The position numbers and the translations under genes are program-made. A stretch of 6,995 nt of DNA, from assembly GCA_027717925.1 (NCBI GenBank), contig JALLON010000139.1:1-6995 (forward strand). The letters are read 5' to 3'. Positions 1 through 5,576 of this stretch are shown here, piece by piece; within the stretch, counting starts at the first letter, position 1, and every line of letters starts with the position of its first letter. The stretch comes from Acidobacteria bacterium AH-259-G07 (GTDB lineage Bacteria > Acidobacteriota > UBA6911 > RPQK01 > JADFOI01). The notes under the pieces were generated by a model, which saw only the letters and a program-made list of their open reading frames with translations, ran no database searches and had not been told where the DNA came from.

Positions 1-52
1 TTTTCGGCTCTTTTTTGTTTCTGATTCCAGCTGTAAAGAATTGATTGCAGAG

Positions 53-98
53 TGGTTGCGGGGGAGGGATTTGAACCCTCGACCTTTGGGTTATGAGC
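53..98 (-). repeat. tRNA-fMet 3' half, attachment-site copy 1
   Basis: Read on the minus strand, this is the 3' half of a bacterial initiator tRNA: anticodon loop CTCATAA (CAU), T-arm GAGGG-TTCAAAT-CCCTC, acceptor strand CCCCGCA, discriminator A and an encoded CCA. The A at position 72 and the G-C-only base of the anticodon stem are initiator hallmarks. The 46 bp are identical to positions 4066-4111. No D-arm or 5' acceptor strand follows after about position 100, so this is a fragment, not a gene. Duplicated tRNA 3' halves that break near the anticodon are typical scars of tyrosine-recombinase integration at the anticodon-loop sublocation. The integration reading is inference; the tRNA identity and the repeat are seen directly. 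Confidence 0.85.
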
Positions 99-126
99 CC
101 GATCCAGGGTTTGTAGCCTGTTTCAG

Positions 127-188
127 TCTGTTTTAGGATAGTCCATTCTCTCAATAGTTTAGACCAAATCATTTCCATTCTGTTTTAG
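127..188. repeat. Short direct repeats beside att copy 1
   Basis: The 10-mer TCTGTTTTAG occurs at 127-136 and again at 179-188, with further related T-rich words (TGTTTCAG, TTGTTTTTATC) around it. The repeats lie just inside the segment, beside the tRNA fragment at 53-98. Arm-type binding sites of tyrosine integrases are often short direct repeats in this position, so these may be remnants of an attP arm. In AT-rich DNA such repeats can also arise by chance. Confidence 0.4.
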
Positions 189-221
189 CTTGTTTTTATC
201 TGACTTGTTGATTTTTGTTGA

Positions 222-265
222 TGGGAGGGTCCCAACCCCTACACCACCAGGCTAAGGGGCGACCC
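222..265 (-). other. Possible 5'-half tRNA remnant (tRNA-Pro GGG-like)
   Basis: On the minus strand this stretch resembles the 5' half of a tRNA. It has a D-arm-like AGCCTGGTGGTGTAGG, then a stem with a 7-nt loop TTGGGAC that has U33 and would place GGG, a proline anticodon, at 34-36. The sequence then runs into AT-rich DNA with no T-arm or acceptor 3' strand, so it cannot be a functional tRNA as it stands. D-stem and anticodon-stem pairing are imperfect. It could be a second truncated tRNA in the same hot spot, or chance similarity. Confidence 0.25.
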
Positions 266-517
266 GTTAGACAGAAATTGTTCCTCTGAATCTCCTTGAG
301 TTGATTATGGCAGTAAACCTAACGTTTACAGTCACTCTTGAGAATTTATGGTATGAACAGATGGAACGATTCTGCCTACTATGGATCCAGATTCATCCGC
401 TGCGGCAAAAGTGTCTTAGGTGTCGCGCATTCAACAGAAGCAAGGTGTGGGAGACATGCAAATGCCACCTGGTAGAATGCAAAGCTGTTGGATGGGCTCT
501 TAGCATAGAGTAAGACT

Positions 518-548
518 TTGAAAAAAACACTTTTCTATAGTGTATAGT
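518..548 (+). promoter_or_regulatory. Putative sigma-70-type promoter upstream of the AIM24-family gene
   Basis: TTGAAA at 518-523 and TATAGT at 543-548 are separated by 19 bp, slightly longer than the optimum. The run of A residues just after the -35 and the neighbouring TATAG words fit a promoter region. It lies about 75 bp before the start codon at 622 and is the best candidate in the upstream stretch. Spacing and partial matches leave it uncertain. Confidence 0.35.
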
Positions 549-621
549 GCAAAATATGGGTTGTCCTGATCTACGGACAGCGAAGACTGAAACCTTGAAC
601 CCACAAGAAAGGAGGTTGAAC

Positions 622-1410
622 ATGCGTTGTGATGAGGTCGATTACGAGATCCTCGGCGATGACATGCAGATCGTAGAAGTCGAGCTCGATCCAAGCGAGA
701 CCGTAATAGCCGAAGCCGGCGCCATGAACTACATGCAGGACGGTATCACGTTTGAGGCCCGAATGGGCGACGGTTCCGAAGCGGACTCCGGCATCATGGG
801 CAAGCTGTTGAGCGCCGGTAAACGAGCCCTCACCGGGGAGTCGATCTTCATAACCCATTTCACCAATTCGGGGAATGGAAAGAAGCGGGTCTCCTTCGCC
901 GCTCCGTACCCGGGCCAGATCATTCCCCTCAACATGGCCGAACACGGCGAAAGGATCTTGTGTCAGAAGGATGCGTTCCTCTGCGCGGCCAAAGGGACAC
1001 GCGTCAGTATCGCCTTTACGAAACGGCTTGGCACGGGCTTCTTCGGTGGCGAGGGGTTTATCCTGCAAAAGCTGGAAGGGGACGGGATGGCGTTTGTGCA
1101 CGCCGGTGGAACAGTCGTACGCAAAGACCTTCAGGGCGAAATCATTCGCGTCGACACCGGATGCATCGTGGCCTTCACTGAGGGCATCGATTACACGATC
1201 GAAAGGGCGGGCAGTCTCAAATCCATGTTCTTCGGCGGTGAAGGTCTGTTCCTCGCAACCCTTCGAGGCACTGGCCGGGTCTACCTCCAAAGCCTTCCCT
1301 TCTCCCGCATGGCGGACCGCATACTGGAGCACGCCCCCAAGGCCGGTGGCGACCGTGTTGGGGAAGGTTCGGTTCTCGGAGGCCTGGGCGACTTGGTCGG
1401 CGGGCGGTAA
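622..1410 (+). CDS. TIGR00266/AIM24 family protein
   Basis: This 262-aa protein belongs to the TIGR00266 family (AIM24 domain, PF01987), compact beta-rich bacterial proteins related to the mitochondrial protein AIM24; their bacterial role is not established. The sequence carries the family signature: an internal repeat with FFGGEG at 140-145 and again at 203-208, each followed by a hydrophobic strand (FILQKLEGDG, LFLATLRGTG). It also has the VEVELDPSETVIAEAGAMNYM opening at about 19-38 and a Gly-rich tail. There is no signal peptide or membrane segment, so it is probably cytoplasmic. The start at 622 is chosen because AAGGAGG sits 7-9 bases before it and the homologous region begins here; the frame is open back to 547, but that extension is not family-like. 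Its visibly higher GC content than the operon at 1719-3814 suggests a different origin. Full length, apparently intact, with no operon partner on its strand. Confidence 0.93.
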   Translation: MRCDEVDYEILGDDMQIVEVELDPSETVIAEAGAMNYMQDGITFEARMGDGSEADSGIMGKLLSAGKRALTGESIFITHFTNSGNGKKRVSFAAPYPGQIIPLNMAEHGERILCQKDAFLCAAKGTRVSIAFTKRLGTGFFGGEGFILQKLEGDGMAFVHAGGTVVRKDLQGEIIRVDTGCIVAFTEGIDYTIERAGSLKSMFFGGEGLFLATLRGTGRVYLQSLPFSRMADRILEHAPKAGGDRVGEGSVLGGLGDLVGGR

Positions 1411-1488
1411 CCGCCGAAGCGTGTGAGGATGACGTGTTCAAGCTGACCCTGAAGCAGTGGACCGGTCCTTTGCCCGGTGCTACATTGC

Positions 1489-1617
1489 AACCGCAACGCG
1501 GGCGTGAAGGATCCGGTAGGCAATCATTGGTGGATTGCCACGCACAAGGAGGACGTACCGCGCGAGGAGCTGGCGAAGCGTGCAGAGGCCTTCGTGAAGC
1601 AGCAGCGGCGAGACTGA
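1489..1617 (+). pseudogene. 3' remnant of a VOC/PhnB-like (glyoxalase-fold) gene
   Basis: Frame 1 here reads NRNAGVKDPVGNHWWIATHK and then EDVPREELAKRAEAFVKQQ before TGA at 1615-1617. The core, DPxGNxWWIATHxEDV followed by EE and a basic helix, is the C-terminal signature of PhnB-like proteins of the vicinal-oxygen-chelate superfamily. Family members are roughly 130-160 residues; only about 40 remain. In-frame TGA codons at 1444-1446 and 1453-1455, and the absence of any VOC-like sequence in the other frames upstream, show that the rest of the gene is missing. It lies just after the AIM24-family gene on the same strand. Apparently a leftover from a deletion or insertion junction near 1411-1488. 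The family call is from memory of the motif. Confidence 0.7.
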
Positions 1618-1718
1618 ACTAGCTTCCGACCGGCAACGATGCCACCGGGCCCGGATTTATCTTTGCCTATAATACGAATCTGTGAATGGCTCCAACCAAC
1701 GAATTTCTGATCTGCGTT

Positions 1719-2150
1719 TTAGTCGAGTGCCGGGTGGATTTCCTTGACGGTTTGTACAATAAGTTCAGGAATTAATTGATCATCCATCATAACACCGAAA
1801 ATGCCGCTATGGGAGGAATCATTGGGAAGAGGGTCATGCAAAATATGGAGATCTTTACTGTCTGGATGGGTTGCACTATAAACGTGATTTCGGGTTTCGC
1901 CAACATTTAACACAGCTATACGGCCTGTCCTGCGCAGAGTTATCCTGTTGGAAGTCAGTACTTTGCGAACTTCAGCGATTTCTGCCTGTCGGTTTGGCTG
2001 ACTAAGAAACTCTAACCAGTTTACGGAAATAGACTGTTCATGTTCCTTCAGCTGGAAAGCGGCGGCAGTCACTTTGCCTTCTTCTGTTAATCGGCTTCTT
2101 GAGCAGTATCTTGAAACATGGTCTGTGTCAGGTACAAAGTCGCCCTTCAT
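1719..2150 (-). CDS. Uncharacterised 143-aa protein, third gene of the TIGR04255 operon
   Basis: Function unknown. The protein has features of a small conserved family I recognise only as hypothetical: PDTDHVSRYC at 7-16, SVNWLEFL at 42-49, and LHDPLPNDSSHSGIFG at 104-119. The His and Asp residues in DTDH, HDP and SHSG are the obvious candidates for a functional site, but I know of no established activity. No signal peptide or membrane helix is visible, so it is probably cytoplasmic. Its ATG overlaps the TGA of the upstream 280-aa gene by 4 bp (ATGA), implying translational coupling and co-expression with that gene and the TIGR04255 protein. It is the last gene; the DNA to its left faces the VOC remnant on the other strand. 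It is intact. Confidence 0.85.
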   Translation of the reverse strand: MKGDFVPDTDHVSRYCSRSRLTEEGKVTAAAFQLKEHEQSISVNWLEFLSQPNRQAEIAEVRKVLTSNRITLRRTGRIAVLNVGETRNHVYSATHPDSKDLHILHDPLPNDSSHSGIFGVMMDDQLIPELIVQTVKEIHPALD

Positions 2151-2989
2151 TCAGAGGCCCAGCTCAGTACGTTTTGGGGTTCCACTGCTTCGAGAAGTTC
2201 ACTAATTGGCACTATCCCGGAAACGCGCTTGGTTCCTTTCTGATATGGGGAAAATACGACGAAAGCAGCTTGGTCTGTTGGCAAGAACTCAGCGGCGAAA
2301 TGTTTATTAAGTGCGGCCTGCCACTGGGTCCGGATATTTCCAGACGGGGACACTACGACATCTGGATACTTCAAAAGCGGTGCGGTTCGTAAGAAAACAA
2401 CAAAATTGCGCAACGACTCTGGGAATTGTTCAAGTTCTTCAGGAGCTTCTTCTTTTGTGACCTCAAGCAAGAACTTCAGTCGATCGGCAAGCTGCTCACG
2501 ATAAGGAATGTCTAGTGAGCTACGAACATAAGCTATGAGGTTACGAATCTTTTGTTCGTTTCCTTGACGTTGGTCTAGTTCCTCAAAGGGGCTGACTGGG
2601 GAAGCACCTTCCAAGGAGCCACTCTCGACGCTATGACAAACGTAGACTACTCCCCCTCGAGAGAGGACGATCTTTGGCGACTCCGCTGCAATGAGAACAA
2701 CACTTTGGGATGTTACGTCTGTTACGTTAGCTGTGAGTGGCGCATTCTCTCTCACTGGACCAGCAGCTGTCCGTTCCTTTTGCAAATCAACGTCAGCAAC
2801 AACAACACCAGACGCTCCTGGATCTGTCACATTTACAAACACTCTTACACCTGTAGTTTGGCCACCTACCATGAGGGTGGCCCCAGAGACTAAAGTGTCA
2901 ACGTGTCTCTCACCAAAATCGGGTAACGTAAACGAGGAATCCTCAAATATGAAAGGATTGCCGTAGGGAATCTCCTCAAGTCTAGCCAT
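2147..2989 (-). CDS. Uncharacterised 280-aa protein, middle gene of the TIGR04255 operon
   Basis: I do not recognise this protein. Three regions can be seen. Residues about 1-125 are beta-rich (ATLMVGGQTTGVRVFVNV, SGVVVADVDL, QSVVLIAA, GGVVYVCHS). Residues about 135-200 are highly charged and helical (EELDQRQGNEQKIRNLI, YREQLADRLKFLLEV, EEAPEELEQFPESL). The C-terminus is again mixed alpha/beta, with DVVVSPSGNIRTQWQAAL and AEFLPTDQAAFVVFSP at about 210-250. The SPxGxIxxxW then xxFLPxxxAxxVVF pattern suggests a small strand-rich domain. No signal peptide or membrane helix. It starts 30 bp after the TIGR04255 gene and overlaps the 143-aa gene by 4 bp, so it is the centre of an operon. No strong Shine-Dalgarno precedes its ATG. 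Cytoplasmic location and joint function with its neighbours are inference. Confidence 0.85.
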   Translation of the reverse strand: MARLEEIPYGNPFIFEDSSFTLPDFGERHVDTLVSGATLMVGGQTTGVRVFVNVTDPGASGVVVADVDLQKERTAAGPVRENAPLTANVTDVTSQSVVLIAAESPKIVLSRGGVVYVCHSVESGSLEGASPVSPFEELDQRQGNEQKIRNLIAYVRSSLDIPYREQLADRLKFLLEVTKEEAPEELEQFPESLRNFVVFLRTAPLLKYPDVVVSPSGNIRTQWQAALNKHFAAEFLPTDQAAFVVFSPYQKGTKRVSGIVPISELLEAVEPQNVLSWASE

Positions 2990-3019
2990 TAGTTCGTTCT
3001 ACTCTATCGTTAGGGGATG

Positions 3020-3814
3020 TCAAAGACGTTTCCAGATGTCTGTCTGAGTCTTCGGGTCGGTTAAGTCGGAAAAACCCAGAACGATCCACTCATGGGCCAA
3101 CTCAAACCAGTTCCAGATTGCATCCATTGATTTGTCTTCACCTAATCCTCTTGTTAGCAATTCAAAGCGAAGCAGCGGGAGTTTGTCAATTGGTCGAGCT
3201 GTTTCCCGAACAGTGACTTTAAGTGTTCCCTTATCCTCCGGAAGTCGAAAGCTGGTTGACCATGTAATGTTACTGGGTTCGCTGAGAAAACGGTCAGTAT
3301 CCGAACGCCAAGTCAAGTCCGGGAATATGTTGTTCACGTCGGCCACTGAGTTCCAAGCCGTCCCCTTAGGGATGTGGTTAATATAGACCAGTTCACATTC
3401 CATCGGTTTGAGTGGGCCTAAGCTAAACTCAGATACGAATCCACTGAACAGCTCAAAGGTTTCCTTAAAAGAAGCTATTAGTTTTTTATACGTAGGATAT
3501 TCTTCGTCCTCGCTCATTTTTCGCCAGTTGAAATGTAACCGATTAGGTTGAACTTGAATTAGGTGGTTACCTTCTTCGTCCACAAACCAAATTCGGGGCC
3601 ACGGCAAACCCACGCTGTCTGTAATCAAGGGCGTCCCAAGTGGAGGAGCATGGTTGCACTTGGGATAATTGGTTCGAATCTTGTCCCAGAGCAGGCCCAA
3701 ATGAGGCGCCTTCAGCTGCGGAAGAGGCTCAAAGACAATACCGCACGCAACCTCTACAATTGGCGGGTCACCATAGTGGGGAAGCCCCGTATGTTCTGGT
3801 GGCTCTTTCGTCAT
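3020..3814 (-). CDS. TIGR04255 family protein
   Basis: A member of the TIGR04255 family, conserved bacterial proteins of about 250-270 residues with no established biochemical role. Family features in the 264-aa product: PHYGDPPIVEVACGIVFEPL at 12-31; KAPHLGLLWDKIR at 35-47; LIQVQPNRLHFNWRK at 85-99; ECELVYINHIP at 139-149; and a C-terminal helix pair with ELAHEWIVLGFSDLTDP at 238-254 and a final Trp (WKRL). The frame is open to an ATG at 3955, but residues before MTKEPPEHTG are not family-like, and a TATAAT box lies inside that extension, so the ATG at 3814 is preferred. No strong Shine-Dalgarno precedes it. No membrane or secretion signals. First gene of a three-gene operon; 30 bp separate it from the next gene. 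TIGR04255 genes are often seen next to hypothetical genes in accessory DNA, which fits here. Confidence 0.9.
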   Translation of the reverse strand: MTKEPPEHTGLPHYGDPPIVEVACGIVFEPLPQLKAPHLGLLWDKIRTNYPKCNHAPPLGTPLITDSVGLPWPRIWFVDEEGNHLIQVQPNRLHFNWRKMSEDEEYPTYKKLIASFKETFELFSGFVSEFSLGPLKPMECELVYINHIPKGTAWNSVADVNNIFPDLTWRSDTDRFLSEPSNITWSTSFRLPEDKGTLKVTVRETARPIDKLPLLRFELLTRGLGEDKSMDAIWNWFELAHEWIVLGFSDLTDPKTQTDIWKRL

Positions 3815-3875
3815 AAAGTTGTGCACACGTTGAGAAGGGTAAGTTTTCCACGTTAGTGGTACGTTTGCAATTATT

Positions 3876-3881
3876 ATTATA
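3876..3881 (-). promoter_or_regulatory. Putative -10 box for the TIGR04255 operon
   Basis: On the minus strand this is a perfect TATAAT, 61 bp before the preferred ATG at 3814. No good TTGACA-like hexamer lies at the usual distance upstream, so either the promoter is weak or activator-dependent, or the match is chance in a local ATT-repeat stretch. It supports the shorter start of the TIGR04255 gene. Confidence 0.3.
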
Positions 3882-4065
3882 CCGCTTTGTCTTAGGAGAG
3901 TGGTTTGGCGCCCCTTCAGCACCACTGCCTTTCGAACTTTCTCAATACGCTCCAAGATCTGAGCCCTTTCGTCATCGCGAGTGAGTTGTTGACAGGTGTT
4001 GATAGGAGTCGTTTTTTGACCCGTTTGGTGTTTCTGGATTCAGCCGTAAGTGATTGATGTCAGGC

Positions 4066-4111
4066 TGGTTGCGGGGGAGGGATTTGAACCCTCGACCTTT
4101 GGGTTATGAGC
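4066..4111 (-). repeat. tRNA-fMet 3' half, attachment-site copy 2
   Basis: Identical over 46 bp to positions 53-98: anticodon loop, T-arm, acceptor strand with A72 and encoded CCA of an initiator tRNA, on the minus strand. The sequence diverges at once on the anticodon-stem side (copy 1 continues CCGATCC, this copy continues TCCACAAC), so the 5' half is missing here too. The left flank (about 4010-4065) still resembles the left flank of copy 1. The two copies bracket the AIM24-family gene, the VOC remnant and the TIGR04255 operon. Confidence 0.85.
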
Positions 4112-4275
4112 TCCACAACAAGTAAGAAAATCAGTAACTTAGCGGCACGTACAGTCATTCTAGGGCATGATGAGTAAGGGCTGGGAAGCTTAAGTAATTT
4201 TTATTGGACCAAAAACGGACCAAAAAATTCGATCGGAGTACGAATCAAAGAGTTTGCTAGTACATCGCTGAGGAC
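4112..4275. other. Non-coding stretch right of att copy 2
   Basis: No gene is apparent between the tRNA fragment and the cysteine-rich frame remnant. The stretch is AT-rich and contains the tandem GGACCAAAAA repeats listed separately. Its position beside the attachment scar suggests an element end. Confidence 0.5.
4206..4226. repeat. Tandem GGACCAAAAA repeats beside att copy 2
   Basis: GGACCAAAAA occurs at 4206-4215 and 4217-4226, a period of 11 bp that puts both copies on the same face of the helix. Paired short repeats about 100 bp from a tRNA attachment core resemble arm-type integrase binding sites. No integrase gene accompanies them here, so they are read as remnants of an integrated element's end. 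Confidence 0.5.
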
Positions 4276-4491
4276 CTAATCGTCTGTTTGTTGAAAGATC
4301 GAGAATTCTTGACCCAGTAGCGATGCTCTCTCACGTAGAACTCTAGACTTTTTTCTGACAGCCACGGTCACCTCATCTGATCCGACTAAATATCGGGAAA
4401 GAGCCTGACCAGTTTCACATAACGCTTTCCTTTTTCGACATTGAGGGCAATCGGTATTCGGTACGAAGCCACATGGATAAGACGAGAGGTG
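4276..4491 (-). pseudogene. Reading-frame remnant with clustered cysteines
   Basis: An uninterrupted frame of 71 codons ends at TAG (4276-4278) and is preceded directly by an in-frame TAA, with no ATG, GTG or TTG start inside it. It reads SSYPCGFVPNTDCPQCRKRK, then ALCETGQALSRYLVG and a basic stretch VRKKSRVLRERASLLG. The cysteines are spaced C-x8-C-x2-C-x6-C, which could bind zinc. Codon choice and residue composition look more protein-like than the surrounding DNA. The lack of a start suggests a truncated or frameshifted gene; a chance open frame is the alternative. I do not recognise the parent family. Confidence 0.35.
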
Positions 4492-4724
4492 TTAAATTGC
4501 TTTCAGTCGAGGAGCTAACCAGTCAGCAGGGCTAGAAAAAAGGGGCGTGGTTAGAAGACTGTTTTTGAAACTTGTTTTCTGGCGTCCTGCATGCAGTGTT
4601 GGCGGGAGTTTCAGATTTCCATTTCCGGGGAAGTTTTTGGGAAAGAGTTTGCGTCCGAAAAGAAATCGACGCGTCGGCTGGGCTCTCAACCAGTCGCTGC
4701 CGGTTCGCTACTATTCTGTGCTAG
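4492..4724. other. Unassigned stretch downstream of the PIN gene
   Basis: The minus strand holds a 65-codon open frame (4689-4492), but it has no ribosome binding site and its residues are dominated by basic and Phe/Pro codons from purine- and pyrimidine-rich runs. I see no family motif and no clear terminator with a T-tract after the PIN gene. A 10-bp palindrome (CTGCATGCAG) lies near 4588-4597. Confidence 0.35.
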
Positions 4725-5135
4725 TTATCGTAAAAGGGCGTTCAATCCGGCCTGCACGAAATGATTGTCGTAGCTGAGTACCTCAGTAATGCCCTTTTCC
4801 TTCATGTAAGCAATTGATGAACAGTCAGTTATGCTCCATTCCTTGTCGTCATGCGAACAGAAAACTGAGACTGCCTCCCTAAAGATGCGGCTGTCTTGGG
4901 GCACAACTCTTGTGGTATCGAGTTCCCTGATTGATTTTTCCCACTCACAAAGTGCGCTTCTAAGCTCCCTGTGTTCTCTCAGGACCGTGAGTACTTCACC
5001 CAAGACCATTTCGCTGGTATGGAATTGTACGTCCGAGCCTAACGCTGTGGAGACATCACGTGCTTTTTGGTGGAGTGCATCTGCTGGATGCAACAATGCG
5101 ATCCAATAGCTGGAGTCAGCGAATACGTGCTTCAA
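4725..5135 (-). CDS. PIN-domain ribonuclease (VapC-like)
   Basis: A 136-aa PIN-domain protein, normal length for VapC-type and related small RNases that cleave RNA with Mg2+ or Mn2+ in the cytoplasm. The four expected acidic residues are present: D7 in FADSSYWIALL, E47 in MVLGEVLTVL, D104 in WSITDCSS and D123 in SYDNHF. The C-terminal segment DKEWSITDCSSIAYMKEKGI followed by TEVLSYDNHFVQAGL is typical of the family. It begins with TTG at 5135, which overlaps the upstream TGA by 4 bp (TTGA), so translation is probably coupled to the 146-aa gene and kept low. No classical VapB is recognisable upstream; the 146-aa protein occupies its place. Toxin function is likely from the family but not certain, since some PIN proteins act in RNA processing. 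Confidence 0.92.
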   Translation of the reverse strand: MKHVFADSSYWIALLHPADALHQKARDVSTALGSDVQFHTSEMVLGEVLTVLREHRELRSALCEWEKSIRELDTTRVVPQDSRIFREAVSVFCSHDDKEWSITDCSSIAYMKEKGITEVLSYDNHFVQAGLNALLR

Positions 5136-5572
5136 TTCTTTCGGGGTTGGCCGTATAGATACTCATCAAGATGCTTGGATAGGTCTGAAGGGACCTTTTC
5201 CCACGCTTCCCTCGGGGCAAGTTCGCTAGCCTCCAGAGTTACCTCCCAAGGTGCTCGTTTCCGGTCTTTAGTCTTACTAGTACCCTGTGTCACAAACTCT
5301 TCGCAGAAACGTGCATCGCTCGCACTAGCAAACTGCTCCTGCGCTACACCGCGGCCCTGGAAGCCTACTAGCTGGACCGACGCAGGCAGACGAGTTTCCT
5401 GGACCTTCATTTTTTCAAGATCTGATATTCGCGGGTTGGCCTGTTCGCCTTGGCTCAACGGCACGAAGTTTTGAAACAACCAAGTTCGTGTACCTTCCAG
5501 GGCAGAAAGCATTCCCGACCCGAAGCGTATTGGGGGATAGCCCTGTCCAAGAAGGGATGAGTCCATACGCAT
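5132..5572 (-). CDS. Uncharacterised 146-aa protein upstream of the PIN gene, candidate antitoxin
   Basis: I do not recognise the family. The C-terminal 25 residues, WEKVPSDLSKHLDEYLYGQP at about 124-143, resemble the short toxin-wrapping tails of VapB-like antitoxins, and the gene sits where an antitoxin normally does, directly before and overlapping the PIN gene. The N-terminal part (residues 1-95) is not an obvious DNA-binding domain such as AbrB, RHH, Phd or HTH. It includes RISDLEKMKVQETRLPASVQ and a segment GFQGRGVAQEQFASASDARF, and at 146 aa it is long for a VapB. GGAG lies 9 bases before the ATG; a second in-frame ATG two codons on is an alternative. It follows the 226-aa gene by 4 bp. 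The antitoxin role is inference from position and the tail motif. Confidence 0.8.
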   Translation of the reverse strand: MRMDSSLLGQGYPPIRFGSGMLSALEGTRTWLFQNFVPLSQGEQANPRISDLEKMKVQETRLPASVQLVGFQGRGVAQEQFASASDARFCEEFVTQGTSKTKDRKRAPWEVTLEASELAPREAWEKVPSDLSKHLDEYLYGQPRKN

Positions 5573-5576
5573 AGTA

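Larger units (their letters stand above)
99..546. other. Gene-free stretch between att copy 1 and the AIM24-family gene
   Basis: I see no convincing gene here. The left part is AT-rich and holds the short direct repeats and the tRNA-like piece listed separately. The right part (about 301-510) has a 70-codon open frame starting on TTG, but it lacks a ribosome binding site and its composition (many Cys, Trp and His residues, no recognisable motif) looks non-coding. A promoter-like sequence closes the stretch near 518-548. Confidence 0.5.

Noticed and set aside
53..98. A functional tRNA-fMet gene
   Set aside because: The D-arm and 5' acceptor strand are missing beside both copies.
301..513. 70-codon plus-strand open frame starting on TTG
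   Set aside because: No ribosome binding site, unusual residue make-up rich in Cys and Trp, no recognisable motif; treated as non-coding.
547..621. N-terminal extension of the AIM24-family gene to an ATG at 547
   Set aside because: The strong AAGGAGG before 622 and the start of family similarity favour 622; the extension overlaps the promoter-like sequence.
571..1332. Long minus-strand open frame (253 codons) across the AIM24-family gene
   Set aside because: Antisense shadow of a clear family member on the plus strand; GC-rich coding DNA often leaves the opposite strand open.
1668..1673. Perfect TATAAT on the plus strand
   Set aside because: No -35 match at 16-18 bp and no plus-strand gene follows; probably chance.
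2099..2966. Several plus-strand open frames of 86-97 codons within the 280-aa gene
   Set aside because: They are shadows of the minus-strand operon genes, which have operon spacing and family features.
3815..3955. 47-codon N-terminal extension of the TIGR04255 gene to an ATG at 3955
   Set aside because: It is not family-like and contains a TATAAT box; family proteins begin just before the PHYGDPPIVEV motif.
53..4111. CRISPR-like array
   Set aside because: There are only two repeat copies, 4 kb apart, and they are tRNA fragments; no regularly spaced repeats were seen anywhere in the window.
4492..4689. 65-codon minus-strand open frame downstream of the PIN gene
   Set aside because: No ribosome binding site or motif, and composition driven by homopurine/homopyrimidine runs.
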